Shown here piece after piece: positions 6,593 through 15,156 of a stretch of 64,000 nucleotides of DNA (its first letter is position 1; each line of letters starts with the position of its first letter). Under the pieces are notes generated by a model, which searched no databases, was not told the origin of the DNA, and saw only the letters and a program-made list of their open reading frames with translations. This DNA is from Planctomycetota bacterium (lineage in GTDB: Bacteria; Planctomycetota; Planctomycetia; Pirellulales; Pirellulaceae): the NCBI GenBank assembly GCA_014238905.1, contig JABAAE010000003.1, positions 1-64,000 on the forward strand. The letters are read 5' to 3'. Position numbers and translations under genes: made by a program.

Positions 6593-8404
6593 ATGGAAAA
6601 CTACAGCCAAGCCATCGACAACGCCATTTCGGCGAGGAATCTAAGCTCCTCCGCCGGGTCTCACATCAAGGCCTGGTTGTCCGAACCACGCTATTCGGAC
6701 TATGTACCAGCCATCCAGGATCTCATCGAAGCGGGAAAATGGCAGGAACTGGACGACGTTTTCTGGACAGTCATTCCATTTGGTACCGGGGGAAGACGAG
6801 GCAGAATGTACCCTGTCGGATGCAATGCGATTAATGATCGGACGGTTGGCGAAAGCGCCCAGGGTCTGGCGACCTATGTTCGGCAATACCACCAAAAAAA
6901 CGACTCCGCGGAGCAACTGGCCTGCGGGATTGCCTATGATACTCGCCATCAATCTCGACATTTCGCTGAACTCTGTGCGTCGATCATGGTTGCTAACGGA
7001 TTTAAAGTCTATTTCCTGGACGACTATCGCAGCACTCCCGAGCTCTCATTCCTGGTTCGTCATAAGCAATGCCAATGTGGCATCATGGTGACTGCCAGTC
7101 ATAACCCGCCAAGCGACAATGCCGTCAAGGTTTACTGGTCGACAGGGGGCCAGCTGGTTCCTCCGCATGACAATGGCTGTATCGCAGAAGTTGAGAAAGT
7201 GGACGCGATTGAAACCGTAGATTTTTCCCAGGCGCTGTCAGCTGGAAACGTTGTTTTTTGTCGTGAGGAAGTCGACAGGGAGTTTCTCGAATGCCATCTC
7301 AAAGTGAGTACCCCGGGGCCCAGAAATATTCGGGTGATTTATTCGCCGCTGCACGGAGTCGGAGAATTCAATGTTCTTAGCCTCCTAACGGCAACAGGAT
7401 TCGAAGACGTTGAGGTATTCGATTTACATCGTACGCCCGACGGTGATTTTCCGAATGTCCCCGGCAACGTCTCCAATCCCGAAAACAAGGCCGTCTTCGA
7501 CAAAATCATCGAGCGGGGAATCGAGACCTCTGCTGACGTTATTCTAGCAACCGATCCGGATTGCGATCGTCTTGGGGTCGCTGCACCGCTTGAGCATGGG
7601 GACTACTCCAGTTGGTCTACCTTTAGCGGAAATCAAATTGGCGTGATGCTTGCTGACTATGTCCTTGATAGACAACAAAATGCTGGAGAACTTTCAGCCA
7701 ATCATTACGTTGTCACCACCTTGGTCACGACAGGGATGATATCAAAAATATGCCAAAGTTATGGTGTTCATTGTTATGACAACAACCTTGTCGGTTTCAA
7801 ATGGATCGGCGACATGATGGACCGTAAGGGTCCGGAGAACTTTGTTTTTGGTACGGAGGAATCCCATGGCTACCTCGTGGGGGAATATGCTCGTGACAAA
7901 GATGGAGCTGTAGCCTGCATGCTCATGTCCGAGTTGACGGCATTGGTTGGTTCACGAAACAAATCACTTCATGAACACCTCGATGGTCTCTACCAAAAAC
8001 ATGGTTATCATGCCGAAAATCTGATGACTATTCAAATGGAGGGCTCCGACGGCATGAAAAGAATGGAAGCCTTAATGACCGCTTTTAGAGAATCGCCGCC
8101 AACTGAACTGGGAGGCATCAAAACTTTGGCAATTCGGGACTATCTTGAACAGACTCGAACCATTACGGGAAAAGCACCTCAGCCGCTGCAAGGTCCAACG
8201 GGAAATCTGATTTTCCTCGATCTGGAGGAAGACGGAAACTACGTTGCCGTTCGGCCATCCGGAACCGAGCCCAAAGTAAAATTCTACATGTTTACCCGGT
8301 ACAAGCCCGCTGACCTGGAAGAACTCAATCGCACCCGTCAATCAGCAGCCGATCGCCTCGTTCTGTTTGAAAAAGATCTTCGCAATTTCGCGAACAAGGT
8401 CTGA
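6593..8404 (+). CDS. Phospho-sugar mutase (PGM2-like phosphoglucomutase/phosphomannomutase)
   Basis: A long-form phosphohexomutase of about 603 residues. FGTGGRRGRMYPVG is the entry loop, VTASHNPPSDNAVKVYW (catalytic Ser about residue 168) the active site, ATDPDCDRLGVA (about 320) the Mg loop, GTEESHGYLVGEYARDKDG (about 420) the sugar loop and VRPSGTEPKVKFY near 558 the phosphate loop. The EESHGY loop with the large insertions matches the PGM2/PGM2L1 type (glucose-1-phosphate, or pentose phosphates). I prefer the ATG at 6593, because family members begin close to the AWLSEPRY block; the frame stays open to an ATG at 6494. Neither start has a clear ribosome binding site. It lies divergent to the GlmM-like gene. 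Confidence 0.88.
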   Translation: MENYSQAIDNAISARNLSSSAGSHIKAWLSEPRYSDYVPAIQDLIEAGKWQELDDVFWTVIPFGTGGRRGRMYPVGCNAINDRTVGESAQGLATYVRQYHQKNDSAEQLACGIAYDTRHQSRHFAELCASIMVANGFKVYFLDDYRSTPELSFLVRHKQCQCGIMVTASHNPPSDNAVKVYWSTGGQLVPPHDNGCIAEVEKVDAIETVDFSQALSAGNVVFCREEVDREFLECHLKVSTPGPRNIRVIYSPLHGVGEFNVLSLLTATGFEDVEVFDLHRTPDGDFPNVPGNVSNPENKAVFDKIIERGIETSADVILATDPDCDRLGVAAPLEHGDYSSWSTFSGNQIGVMLADYVLDRQQNAGELSANHYVVTTLVTTGMISKICQSYGVHCYDNNLVGFKWIGDMMDRKGPENFVFGTEESHGYLVGEYARDKDGAVACMLMSELTALVGSRNKSLHEHLDGLYQKHGYHAENLMTIQMEGSDGMKRMEALMTAFRESPPTELGGIKTLAIRDYLEQTRTITGKAPQPLQGPTGNLIFLDLEEDGNYVAVRPSGTEPKVKFYMFTRYKPADLEELNRTRQSAADRLVLFEKDLRNFANKV

Positions 8405-8472
8405 CAGGCGGCCTTGAATCCGCCGGCATAAAATCCGCCAGGGTCGCAGGAACGATTGCCAACGGAAAAAGA

Positions 8473-8498
8473 AATAGCTCCGTAGAAACGGAGCTATT
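8473..8498 (-). terminator. Hairpin between the mutase and hsp20 genes
   Basis: AATAGCTCCGT and ACGGAGCTATT form a perfect 11-bp stem with an AGAA loop. On the minus strand it is followed by TTTCTTTTTCC, so it fits an intrinsic terminator for the hsp20 transcript and could also serve the convergent plus-strand gene. Confidence 0.75.
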
Positions 8499-8608
8499 GG
8501 AAATCCAATTCGCAGATGCCGCCGACATGTAACAACATGCTCATCATCGCGAGTACAACGGCACCTGCCAAGGATGATCTTAGATCTCGCGATATCCTGG
8601 CATGCCGA

Positions 8609-9046
8609 TTAGTTCGATTGAATCTTTATTTTTCGGGGAACCACTTTTTCCGATTTCGGCACCCTTACAATCAGCAAGCCATCTGTAAGTAATGCTTCGA
8701 TCTTATCGAGATCCACTGGAGAGTTAAACTCAATCCTCCGCCGAAAATTACCAGAAGCTCGCCCCGAAACGTGAAGGCTTTCACCTTCAGCAAGGGATGC
8801 AATGGTCTTTTCGCCTGAAACCGTGAGGATGCAGTCTTCTACTTCGAGATGAATATCCTCCCGCGAAATCCCTGGCAACTCAATCGATAATTGAAATTGG
8901 TCAACGCCCTCAACCAGATTCCAGTTGGGTTGAAAACGGATGCCCGATGATTCATCGGTTTGATCAAAAAAATGGTTAAAAACCTTTTCGACATCACCGA
9001 AAACGTTGTGAAGCCGATTACCACCCGGAGTCGTTAATTTATTCAT
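8609..9046 (-). CDS. Small heat shock protein Hsp20 (alpha-crystallin family)
   Basis: An ATP-independent holdase chaperone of 145 residues. The alpha-crystallin domain spans about residues 35-140, with ELPGISREDIHLEVEDCILTVSGEK and a late beta strand ALLTDGLLIVRVPK; the closing RKIKIQ is the I-x-I type C-terminal motif. The N-terminal arm includes VFNHFFDQ. The start is the ATG at 9046, with AGGAG eight bases upstream; the 28 residues that could be read upstream lack support. It is alone, with a hairpin downstream at 8473-8498. Confidence 0.92.
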   Translation of the reverse strand: MNKLTTPGGNRLHNVFGDVEKVFNHFFDQTDESSGIRFQPNWNLVEGVDQFQLSIELPGISREDIHLEVEDCILTVSGEKTIASLAEGESLHVSGRASGNFRRRIEFNSPVDLDKIEALLTDGLLIVRVPKSEKVVPRKIKIQSN

Positions 9047-9416
9047 GGAAAATCTCCTGTAAGGAATACCGCAGCGGGCAAAACCGAAGCCAGATTGCTG
9101 CTCTGAAAATTTGTCAGTTGTGGCCATCAACCATCAGACAACTAATGCAACCAGCGTGCCAAAACGGCTTTGCTGGACACTTGGTTACTCGGGACATTCG
9201 TCAACGAGACGTTTCTTGATCATCAACGTTGGGGAAATCACCGCCATCAACCATCTCGCCAAGACCGGCATCGATCGCGGTCAATCACCGGTCAGCGCAC
9301 GAGCTCTCTTCAAACCAAGTATCCTTCAAATACTTCCATAGATAGCCCGCTGCCCGGATGCCATTTGGTTTTCTATAATCGAATATCCATGTAGTTTTTT
9401 TGAAAGATGAAACACG
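9047..9416. other. Divergent intergenic region hsp20-kbl
   Basis: No gene is recognised. It must hold the promoters of hsp20 (minus) and kbl (plus). I could not assign -35/-10 boxes, a CIRCE element or a ROSE-type thermometer with confidence. Confidence 0.6.
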
Positions 9417-10592
9417 ATGCCTAGCACTGCTTTTGACTCTAGAAATGAAGACCTTATCCAGATGTTAACCCAATCGGGTCAACTCAAACCATTTTATGAA
9501 CTCAATTCCCCAATGCGTCCGGTCGTGGACATCAAAGGCAAAGGACAAGTCCTTGTCCTTTGCGCAAATAACTACCTCGGTTTGGCAGACCATCCTGAGG
9601 TGATTCAGGCCGGGATAGACGGACTAAAAGAGTATGGTGCTGGAACAGCCTCGGTGCGGTTCATTTGTGGAACCCTGGAATGCCATCGGGACCTGGAAGA
9701 AAGAATTGCAGAATTCATCGGAACCGAAAGCTCGCTTTCCTATGTCAGTTGCTGGAATGCCAATGAAGCCCTATTTCCAACTCTGGCTGGACCTGATGAC
9801 ATTCTGCTATCGGACGAACTCAACCACGCCAGCATCATCGATGGCTGTCGTCTCGTTTCCAAAAAAGTTGAAAAACAAATCTACCGGCATAGTGACCTGA
9901 GCGACCTTGAAGAAAAGCTCAAAGCCTCTTCATCCAAAGCTTGTCGTTGGGTTATTACTGACGGGGTATTTAGTATGGAGGGGGATGTCGCACACCTACC
10001 GGAATTAATTGAGTTGTGTGAAAAGTTCGACGCATTGCTGGTGGTTGATGATTCCCATGGCATCGGCGTGCTGGGAGAGACCGGCAGAGGGACACCCGAG
10101 CATTTTGGAAAATTGGGGCAGGTCGATATCGTTACCGGAACGCTTGGCAAAGCGTTAGGCGGCGCTGCCGGCGGCTACATCGGGGCCTCTTCAAGAGCAA
10201 TCGACGTTCTCCAACAACGCGCACGGCCAAGCCTATTCTCCAATGCTTTGCCGGCAACGGTTGCCTACAGCGCCGGAAAGGCCATCGAGATAGTGCAAAA
10301 ACAACCTCAAATTGTGAAGAGACTACACAAAAACGTAGAGACGTTTCGCAAGGGCCTGGCTGATCTGGGGTTTGAATGTCCGGAATCGCCTACCGCAATT
10401 ATTCCGATCATGATTGGTGATGAAGCTGAAGCAATCAAAAAGAGCAAGGCGCTTTTTGACATGGGTGTGATGGTGATTGGTTTTGGTTTTCCCGTGGTTC
10501 CCAAAGGCGCGGCCCGACTGAGAGTTCAAATGTCAGCCGCTTTGACCGATGACCATCTACAGCAAGCCCTCGATGCATTTGCAAGACTCTAG
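9417..10592 (+). CDS. kbl: Glycine C-acetyltransferase (2-amino-3-ketobutyrate CoA ligase)
   Basis: A PLP-dependent alpha-oxoamine synthase of 391 residues that cleaves 2-amino-3-ketobutyrate with CoA to glycine and acetyl-CoA in threonine breakdown. CANNYLGLADHP (about residues 42-53) is the conserved N-terminal block, DDSHGIGVLGETGRGT (about 203-218) holds the PLP-contacting Asp and His, and TGTLGKALGGAAGGY (about 236-250) the Schiff-base Lys. Length is that of Kbl and not of longer ALA synthases. BioF-type enzymes are the main alternative, but the GTASVRFICGT block favours Kbl. No threonine dehydrogenase (tdh) gene is adjacent, which is unusual for Kbl. Confidence 0.87.
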   Translation: MPSTAFDSRNEDLIQMLTQSGQLKPFYELNSPMRPVVDIKGKGQVLVLCANNYLGLADHPEVIQAGIDGLKEYGAGTASVRFICGTLECHRDLEERIAEFIGTESSLSYVSCWNANEALFPTLAGPDDILLSDELNHASIIDGCRLVSKKVEKQIYRHSDLSDLEEKLKASSSKACRWVITDGVFSMEGDVAHLPELIELCEKFDALLVVDDSHGIGVLGETGRGTPEHFGKLGQVDIVTGTLGKALGGAAGGYIGASSRAIDVLQQRARPSLFSNALPATVAYSAGKAIEIVQKQPQIVKRLHKNVETFRKGLADLGFECPESPTAIIPIMIGDEAEAIKKSKALFDMGVMVIGFGFPVVPKGAARLRVQMSAALTDDHLQQALDAFARL

Positions 10593-10636
10593 CCTACAAC
10601 CACCGAGAAGCCTGCTACTCACTGAGGCTAGAATTT

Positions 10637-11461
10637 TCAATCTCGGCAACCTAGATTCTGCATAATTTCATCTGTTTTCTCGTAGGCTTCCGTTACCCAT
10701 TCCACGATTTTCTCGGGTTGGGGTGAGTATTCCAGTTCAATACTCACGGTTCGATCAAATCCTGTTTCCTGAATTGCCGCCAAGTACTCCTGGATGGGAG
10801 TAATGCCGCGACCCGGTGGAAGATCTCCATGGACTTTCCCATCACAATCCGACAGATGGACGTGGCCGATCATTCCCTTGAGACGGGAAATTTCTGCAGG
10901 TTCGATATTCATCAGATGCAAATGGGAAATATCACAGTTCGCTTTCACCGTTTCGGGTATTCCAACATCCTCGATAAATCGCAACATTGTCGTGACATCA
11001 TTGACCAGTGAAAGACGGAATGGCTCCAGTTCCAAAACGATTTCCAGATCCAGTTCTGCAGCATACTTCCCCAATTCTTTGCAGTTATCAACGCCTGTTT
11101 GCCACTGCTCCTGTGGTGAGATCACCTCCTGATTCCAAATATATTCCCCGATCACCAACAGAAGGTTGTCACAACCGAAATCTTTGCAAAGATCAAGGAA
11201 CCTCTTACACCGATCCAAGTGAAACCTCTGAACCGAAGGATTGAAGTCAATTAAACCGACCGCTACACAACACACACTCTTGATAGGCAGATTTAATTCT
11301 CGGCATTGGTCGATGACCAGAGTTTTTTCCAAGGGATCGAGGTCAAGAGGATCGGTAAAAATATCGACGGTGTCGAAACCAATTGCCTTTGTTTTCTGGA
11401 GCCCAAAAGCCGTACCCTTTCCAGCCTGAGCAAAAGCAGAATTAATAAGTCCTAGTTTCAT
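10637..11461 (-). CDS. Sugar phosphate isomerase/epimerase (TIM barrel, AP endonuclease 2 family)
   Basis: A 274-residue xylose-isomerase-like barrel. Probable metal ligands along the chain are the Glu of VLELEP (about 146), the Asp and His of NCDISHLHL (about 178), the His of HVHLSDCDGK (about 200) and the Glu of SIELEY (about 245). GDLPPGRG is typical of the family. The start has GGGAG upstream. The substrate is not evident; members act on sugars, inositols or hydroxypyruvate. It stands alone, convergent with kbl across 44 bases and upstream of trkA on the same strand direction. Confidence 0.8.
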   Translation of the reverse strand: MKLGLINSAFAQAGKGTAFGLQKTKAIGFDTVDIFTDPLDLDPLEKTLVIDQCRELNLPIKSVCCVAVGLIDFNPSVQRFHLDRCKRFLDLCKDFGCDNLLLVIGEYIWNQEVISPQEQWQTGVDNCKELGKYAAELDLEIVLELEPFRLSLVNDVTTMLRFIEDVGIPETVKANCDISHLHLMNIEPAEISRLKGMIGHVHLSDCDGKVHGDLPPGRGITPIQEYLAAIQETGFDRTVSIELEYSPQPEKIVEWVTEAYEKTDEIMQNLGCRD

Positions 11462-11571
11462 GGTTAACTCCCTGATAACGAGGGTTTTTGTTGTCTTGAT
11501 ATTCCGGGAACATCCTTGAGTCTCAGGATCAGTAATCCAACCATCCGCTTTAACAGGGGCGAACGTTGATT

Positions 11572-12927
11572 CTAAGAACTTTTTCCGGTAGTCGAGGTCT
11601 GAAAAAAGGGAATGGTTTGGGCAACAACGGATTCATCCATAAAAACAACGACCAGATCACCGGTCTGCAGGCGATCACCCGCTTCGGGTACGCGTGAATA
11701 ACGATCCCTCATCATGGCAGCGATTAAACAGGGGTCAGGTAACGGCAGGTCTGCCAGATTCATCGTCACAGCCGGAGAATCGGGTTCTACTTCAATTTCG
11801 TAAATGCCGATGCGACCGTTTGGCATTACGTAGCGGGAAATCACGTTTTGCCCATTAAGTAGACCGAGAATTTGTTTGGCCATCACCTGACGTTCGCTAA
11901 CCGCAAAATCGATTCCGATTTTACCCACTACGTTGCCGTAATCGGGGCGACCCACCACCGAGAAACACCGTTTGGCCCCCACTTCTTTAGCTTCAACACC
12001 GGCCATGATGTTGTTTTCATCATCCCCTGTACAGGCAACAAAAAAATCAGCATCGCCCACCCGTTCTTCCTCCATGATCATTCGCTGGGTCGCATCACAG
12101 TGCAACACCGTGACATTGCGCAACGAATTAGCCAGCCATTCGCATCTTGAAGCACTGGACTCCATCAAGACGATAGAAAAACTACCATTTTCAAGCATGT
12201 TAGCGAGGTGATAACCGGTTTCTCCCCCACCGGCGATCACCACAAACTGAGTGCCGGTCTCTTGCGTTTGAAAAACCGTCTTGATTCGTTCGATGTCTTC
12301 TGGCTTTCCCACAATATCAAGGCTATCACCGGTTTCCAGTTTATCGGTGGCAGTCGCTACCCAGGTACGTTGCTCTCTGGAAATTGATCCGATGCGGATA
12401 TTGCTGGGCAATCCCAGATCTTTCAAGGCTTTTCCGTGAGCCTGCTCATTGGTGACCTCGACTTCCTGAATTTCGATATCACCGGTCGCAAAGTAATCCA
12501 CGATCGCAGAATTACGACTTCGAATTTCTCTTGCCAGTTCGAGCGCCGTCAATTGCTCGAGGCTGAGAAACCGATCTATTTGAAAACTCCTTTGATAGTC
12601 AAAGGTCGAAAGATCATGGAAGACGGGGGAATACACGCGGGCAACACAACGATGCGCTCCCATCCGTTTGGCGATGCTCGCACCAATCAGATTGACCTCA
12701 TCAACACCGGTAACTGCAATACACAAATCGCAGGAATTCGCATTGGCTTGAAATAGGACAGAAGACTGAGAAGCGGAACCCTTGATAGCTCGGACATCAA
12801 GCATGTCATTGATTTTTTTAACGCAATCTCCATCAGCATCGACAACCGTCACACTATGCCCATTTTGGCAGAGCAAATCAGCAATCGCTGTTCCAACGGT
12901 ACCCGCACCCAGAATGACAATCTTCAT
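11572..12927 (-). CDS. trkA: Trk potassium uptake regulatory protein TrkA
   Basis: A cytoplasmic peripheral NAD-binding subunit of Trk/Ktr potassium transport. There are two RCK repeats: MKIVILGAGTVGTAIADLL at the N terminus and VVIAGGGETGYHLANML at about residue 230 are the two dinucleotide folds, each followed by an RCK_C domain (about 140-220 and 370-445). Length 451 residues matches the double-RCK TrkA. I start it at the ATG at 12927, directly before the first fold; the 14 residues readable upstream have no support. No trkH/ktrB membrane subunit is in the window; two small membrane-protein genes lie immediately upstream. Confidence 0.92.
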   Translation of the reverse strand: MKIVILGAGTVGTAIADLLCQNGHSVTVVDADGDCVKKINDMLDVRAIKGSASQSSVLFQANANSCDLCIAVTGVDEVNLIGASIAKRMGAHRCVARVYSPVFHDLSTFDYQRSFQIDRFLSLEQLTALELAREIRSRNSAIVDYFATGDIEIQEVEVTNEQAHGKALKDLGLPSNIRIGSISREQRTWVATATDKLETGDSLDIVGKPEDIERIKTVFQTQETGTQFVVIAGGGETGYHLANMLENGSFSIVLMESSASRCEWLANSLRNVTVLHCDATQRMIMEEERVGDADFFVACTGDDENNIMAGVEAKEVGAKRCFSVVGRPDYGNVVGKIGIDFAVSERQVMAKQILGLLNGQNVISRYVMPNGRIGIYEIEVEPDSPAVTMNLADLPLPDPCLIAAMMRDRYSRVPEAGDRLQTGDLVVVFMDESVVAQTIPFFQTSTTGKSS

Positions 12928-12987
12928 CAATGCTTTCTGAAAAAAATCCTGAGAACAAATTCGCTGCAAAAGAACAACGGCAAGAGA

Positions 12988-13233
12988 TCACAATCCCATT
13001 CCGATGATCCATAAAACAACAAAGATCATTGCCATAAAAAGCAGAATCCAAACTGCAGACTTATAGGCATTCGCTAGAATTGGCACCAGGTGTTCGTGCC
13101 GAGTCGCACCGTACACCAGACTGATGCTGACAATCAGCGGCAATGCATACCACCATCGGCCAGCCCATATCGCCGCGAACAGCGTTGGAACAATGCCGAA
13201 TTCAGAAACACAAAACAAGGGGCAATCAAACAT
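12988..13233 (-). CDS. Small two-helix membrane protein, function unknown
   Basis: 81 residues with two or three hydrophobic stretches (about 10-22, 27-42 and 58-80) separated by a short polar loop containing ATRHEHLVPILANAYKS. No family is assigned. Its start lies two bases after the stop of the upstream DUF6677-like gene, which points to translational coupling, and trkA begins about 60 bases downstream. The tight placement supports it as real; a role linked to the neighbouring membrane protein is inference. Confidence 0.7.
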   Translation of the reverse strand: MFDCPLFCVSEFGIVPTLFAAIWAGRWWYALPLIVSISLVYGATRHEHLVPILANAYKSAVWILLFMAMIFVVLWIIGMGL

Positions 13234-13235
13234 TG

Positions 13236-13982
13236 TTACGAGATTCGTTTCTTTCGTTTTGATTTTGGATTGGAGTCCATCTTCGATTGATCATCATCTT
13301 TTCTGCGACCCGGATTTTTTCCGCCTCGGCCCTTTTCATTCCCCTGGTCTTCAGCTGGATCCTCACCACCTGAAGAACCAGAACTCCTAGAGGGTAATAC
13401 CGGTCCGGCAAAAGCATCGTAGATGGCCAACACATTCAGCAACCCGGCAATGATCGTATAGAGCGTACCCAACTCAAATCCAAACCGCGACTCAGACGTC
13501 CAAGCAGCCAATACATCAGGATCGTTTAGATAGAGCTCTCCAGCAGGTGGCGCCATAAATCCATCCGGCAAAGAGATCCCCTCAAACCGATCGTACTCGT
13601 CCGGGGACATCAACTCAAACTGCTTAGCGTGACCCGGTGGATATCGCCGGCCGGTGATCAAAAAAGGCTCACCACCTTCTCGTGTCTTAAAATTCTGAAT
13701 GATGGCTGGAAAGGCGACGATTCCTGTGCCCAGCTGAGGAATGGTTTGCCAGCGATAATCATTGGGTCGCCAGGCAGCATAGACAACGTGGCCGTTACCG
13801 AGAATCAATCCAAAAAAGAAGGTCCCCAGAATGCAAACCATGAAGAGAGCGCCCTTGCGCAACCTTCCCTGATAAATGTGCCCAGCCCCTGGCAACAACC
13901 AAGCCAAAAGAGCAGCCAGGACTGGTTCCTTTAATTCGACTTCGATGGAATCGTTTTCGTTGTGACTGGCGTTCTCAATCAT
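13236..13982 (-). CDS. DUF6677-like membrane protein
   Basis: About 248 residues. The N-terminal region has a TM2-like pattern: LAALLAWLLPGAGHIYQGR, then a helix (about 45-65, FMVCILGTFFFGLIL), a middle segment with VYAAWRPNDYRWQTIPQLGTG, and a third hydrophobic segment near 180-200 (LGTLYTIIAGLLNVLAIYDAF). The tail (about 205-248) is hydrophilic and dominated by Ser, Gly, Asp and Lys/Arg, probably cytoplasmic and disordered. The architecture matches DUF6677 proteins, known mainly from planctomycetes. The start is the ATG at 13982 after AAAAGAGA; a TTG at 13997 is possible. The function is unknown. Confidence 0.75.
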   Translation of the reverse strand: MIENASHNENDSIEVELKEPVLAALLAWLLPGAGHIYQGRLRKGALFMVCILGTFFFGLILGNGHVVYAAWRPNDYRWQTIPQLGTGIVAFPAIIQNFKTREGGEPFLITGRRYPPGHAKQFELMSPDEYDRFEGISLPDGFMAPPAGELYLNDPDVLAAWTSESRFGFELGTLYTIIAGLLNVLAIYDAFAGPVLPSRSSGSSGGEDPAEDQGNEKGRGGKNPGRRKDDDQSKMDSNPKSKRKKRIS

Positions 13983-13997
13983 TCTCTTTTCATCCAA

Positions 13998-14344
13998 ACC
14001 TTCTAATTCATTAACTTAATAGAAATTCGGATCGGGTAACAGATCTCCCCAGTCCATCTTGATTTCCCGTCCCCCAAAAAAACGTTAATAAAACCATTAC
14101 CACGACACCTCAGCCTAAAATGCGAAATCAGCCAAAAATCATGTTTCAAAGTCAATTTCTGGTGAAATCTGGGTTTTCCAAATAATTATTGGTGATTACC
14201 CTCTCGCTACCCCTTAGATGTTAACAGGACAATCAAGCCTGCCATCGCACCTGAATCCGATGGTATTGTGAAGTCCTCGATAGCACCAAGCGGCGAGAGT
14301 TTCATTCTTGCCAGTCCAGATCTCCGCCCAAATCCGGTTTTGCC
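13998..14344. other. Divergent intergenic region upstream of rsmE
   Basis: No gene is recognised. It separates the minus-strand DUF6677-like gene from plus-strand rsmE and should contain promoters for both; no convincing boxes or hairpins were identified. Confidence 0.6.
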
Positions 14345-15073
14345 ATGTCACAGCGTTTTTTTCACCCCGAAAAGATCCAGCCAGGAAAATCTTTTTCTCT
14401 TGCGGAATCAGAGAGCCATCATCTTATTCACGTCATGCGCGCCCAGGCGGGTGACTCCATCGTTTTATTTGATGGAACAGGATCCGAGTTTTCTACGCTT
14501 ATCGAATCCGTCAACAGAAAAACTGTCGACGTCTTGATACTCGCCGAGAATAAAATCAACCGAGAGTTATCTACCGAACTGATCATTAGTTGTCCCATTC
14601 CGAAAAGTGATCGCCAAAAATTTCTATTGGAAAAATTAACTGAATTGGGCGTTACACATTGGATCCCGATGATTACGCATCGGTCAAACCCTCAAACTCA
14701 TGCCAAGAGTCTGGAGAAGTTAAAGAGGTTGGTCATCGAGGCATCCAAACAATGCGGACGAAACCGGTTAATGTCGATTGGAAAACCGACCCCATTTTCA
14801 GAGATCGTGATCAACGAAGCTTACCGAAATGAATCGTCTCCATTGCGTTGCTGGATCGCCGACCCAACTTCTACCCAGGAACAAGCAACTCATTCACTCA
14901 AGACAGACAACGCCGCCGGTTCCATTTTTCTTATCGGGCCAGAAGGTGGATTTACGCCTGAAGAAATTCTCGCCGCCAGCCAGGCAGGTTGGCAATCGAT
15001 TCGACTGGGAAAAACAATCCTCAGAATGGAAACCGCTGCCATGGCATGCGCGACCCTGGCAGCGTTGACCTGA
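14345..15073 (+). CDS. rsmE: 16S rRNA (uracil1498-N3)-methyltransferase
   Basis: A SPOUT-class SAM-dependent enzyme that methylates N3 of U1498 in the decoding region of 16S rRNA. The N-terminal PUA-like domain includes MSQRFFHPE and SHHLIHVMRAQAGDSIVLFDGTG (about 25-48). The SPOUT domain starts near residue 73; EKLTELGVTHWIPM (about 96-109), IGPEGGFTPEEI (about 198-209) and LGKTILRMETAAMACATLA (about 222-240) are the knot motifs that bind SAM. Length 242 is typical. It stands alone. Confidence 0.93.
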   Translation: MSQRFFHPEKIQPGKSFSLAESESHHLIHVMRAQAGDSIVLFDGTGSEFSTLIESVNRKTVDVLILAENKINRELSTELIISCPIPKSDRQKFLLEKLTELGVTHWIPMITHRSNPQTHAKSLEKLKRLVIEASKQCGRNRLMSIGKPTPFSEIVINEAYRNESSPLRCWIADPTSTQEQATHSLKTDNAAGSIFLIGPEGGFTPEEILAASQAGWQSIRLGKTILRMETAAMACATLAALT

Positions 15074-15156
15074 TGATGCCTTCTTCGCGATGGTTTTGCT
15101 TCGGATCAAAAGCCGACTGCCGACCAATTCCAATCCAATCCATCGCAATTCGTCCA

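Noticed and set aside
9111-9394. Two short plus-strand frames upstream of kbl
   Set aside because: Both lie in the divergent promoter region, overlap each other and lack motifs or ribosome binding sites.
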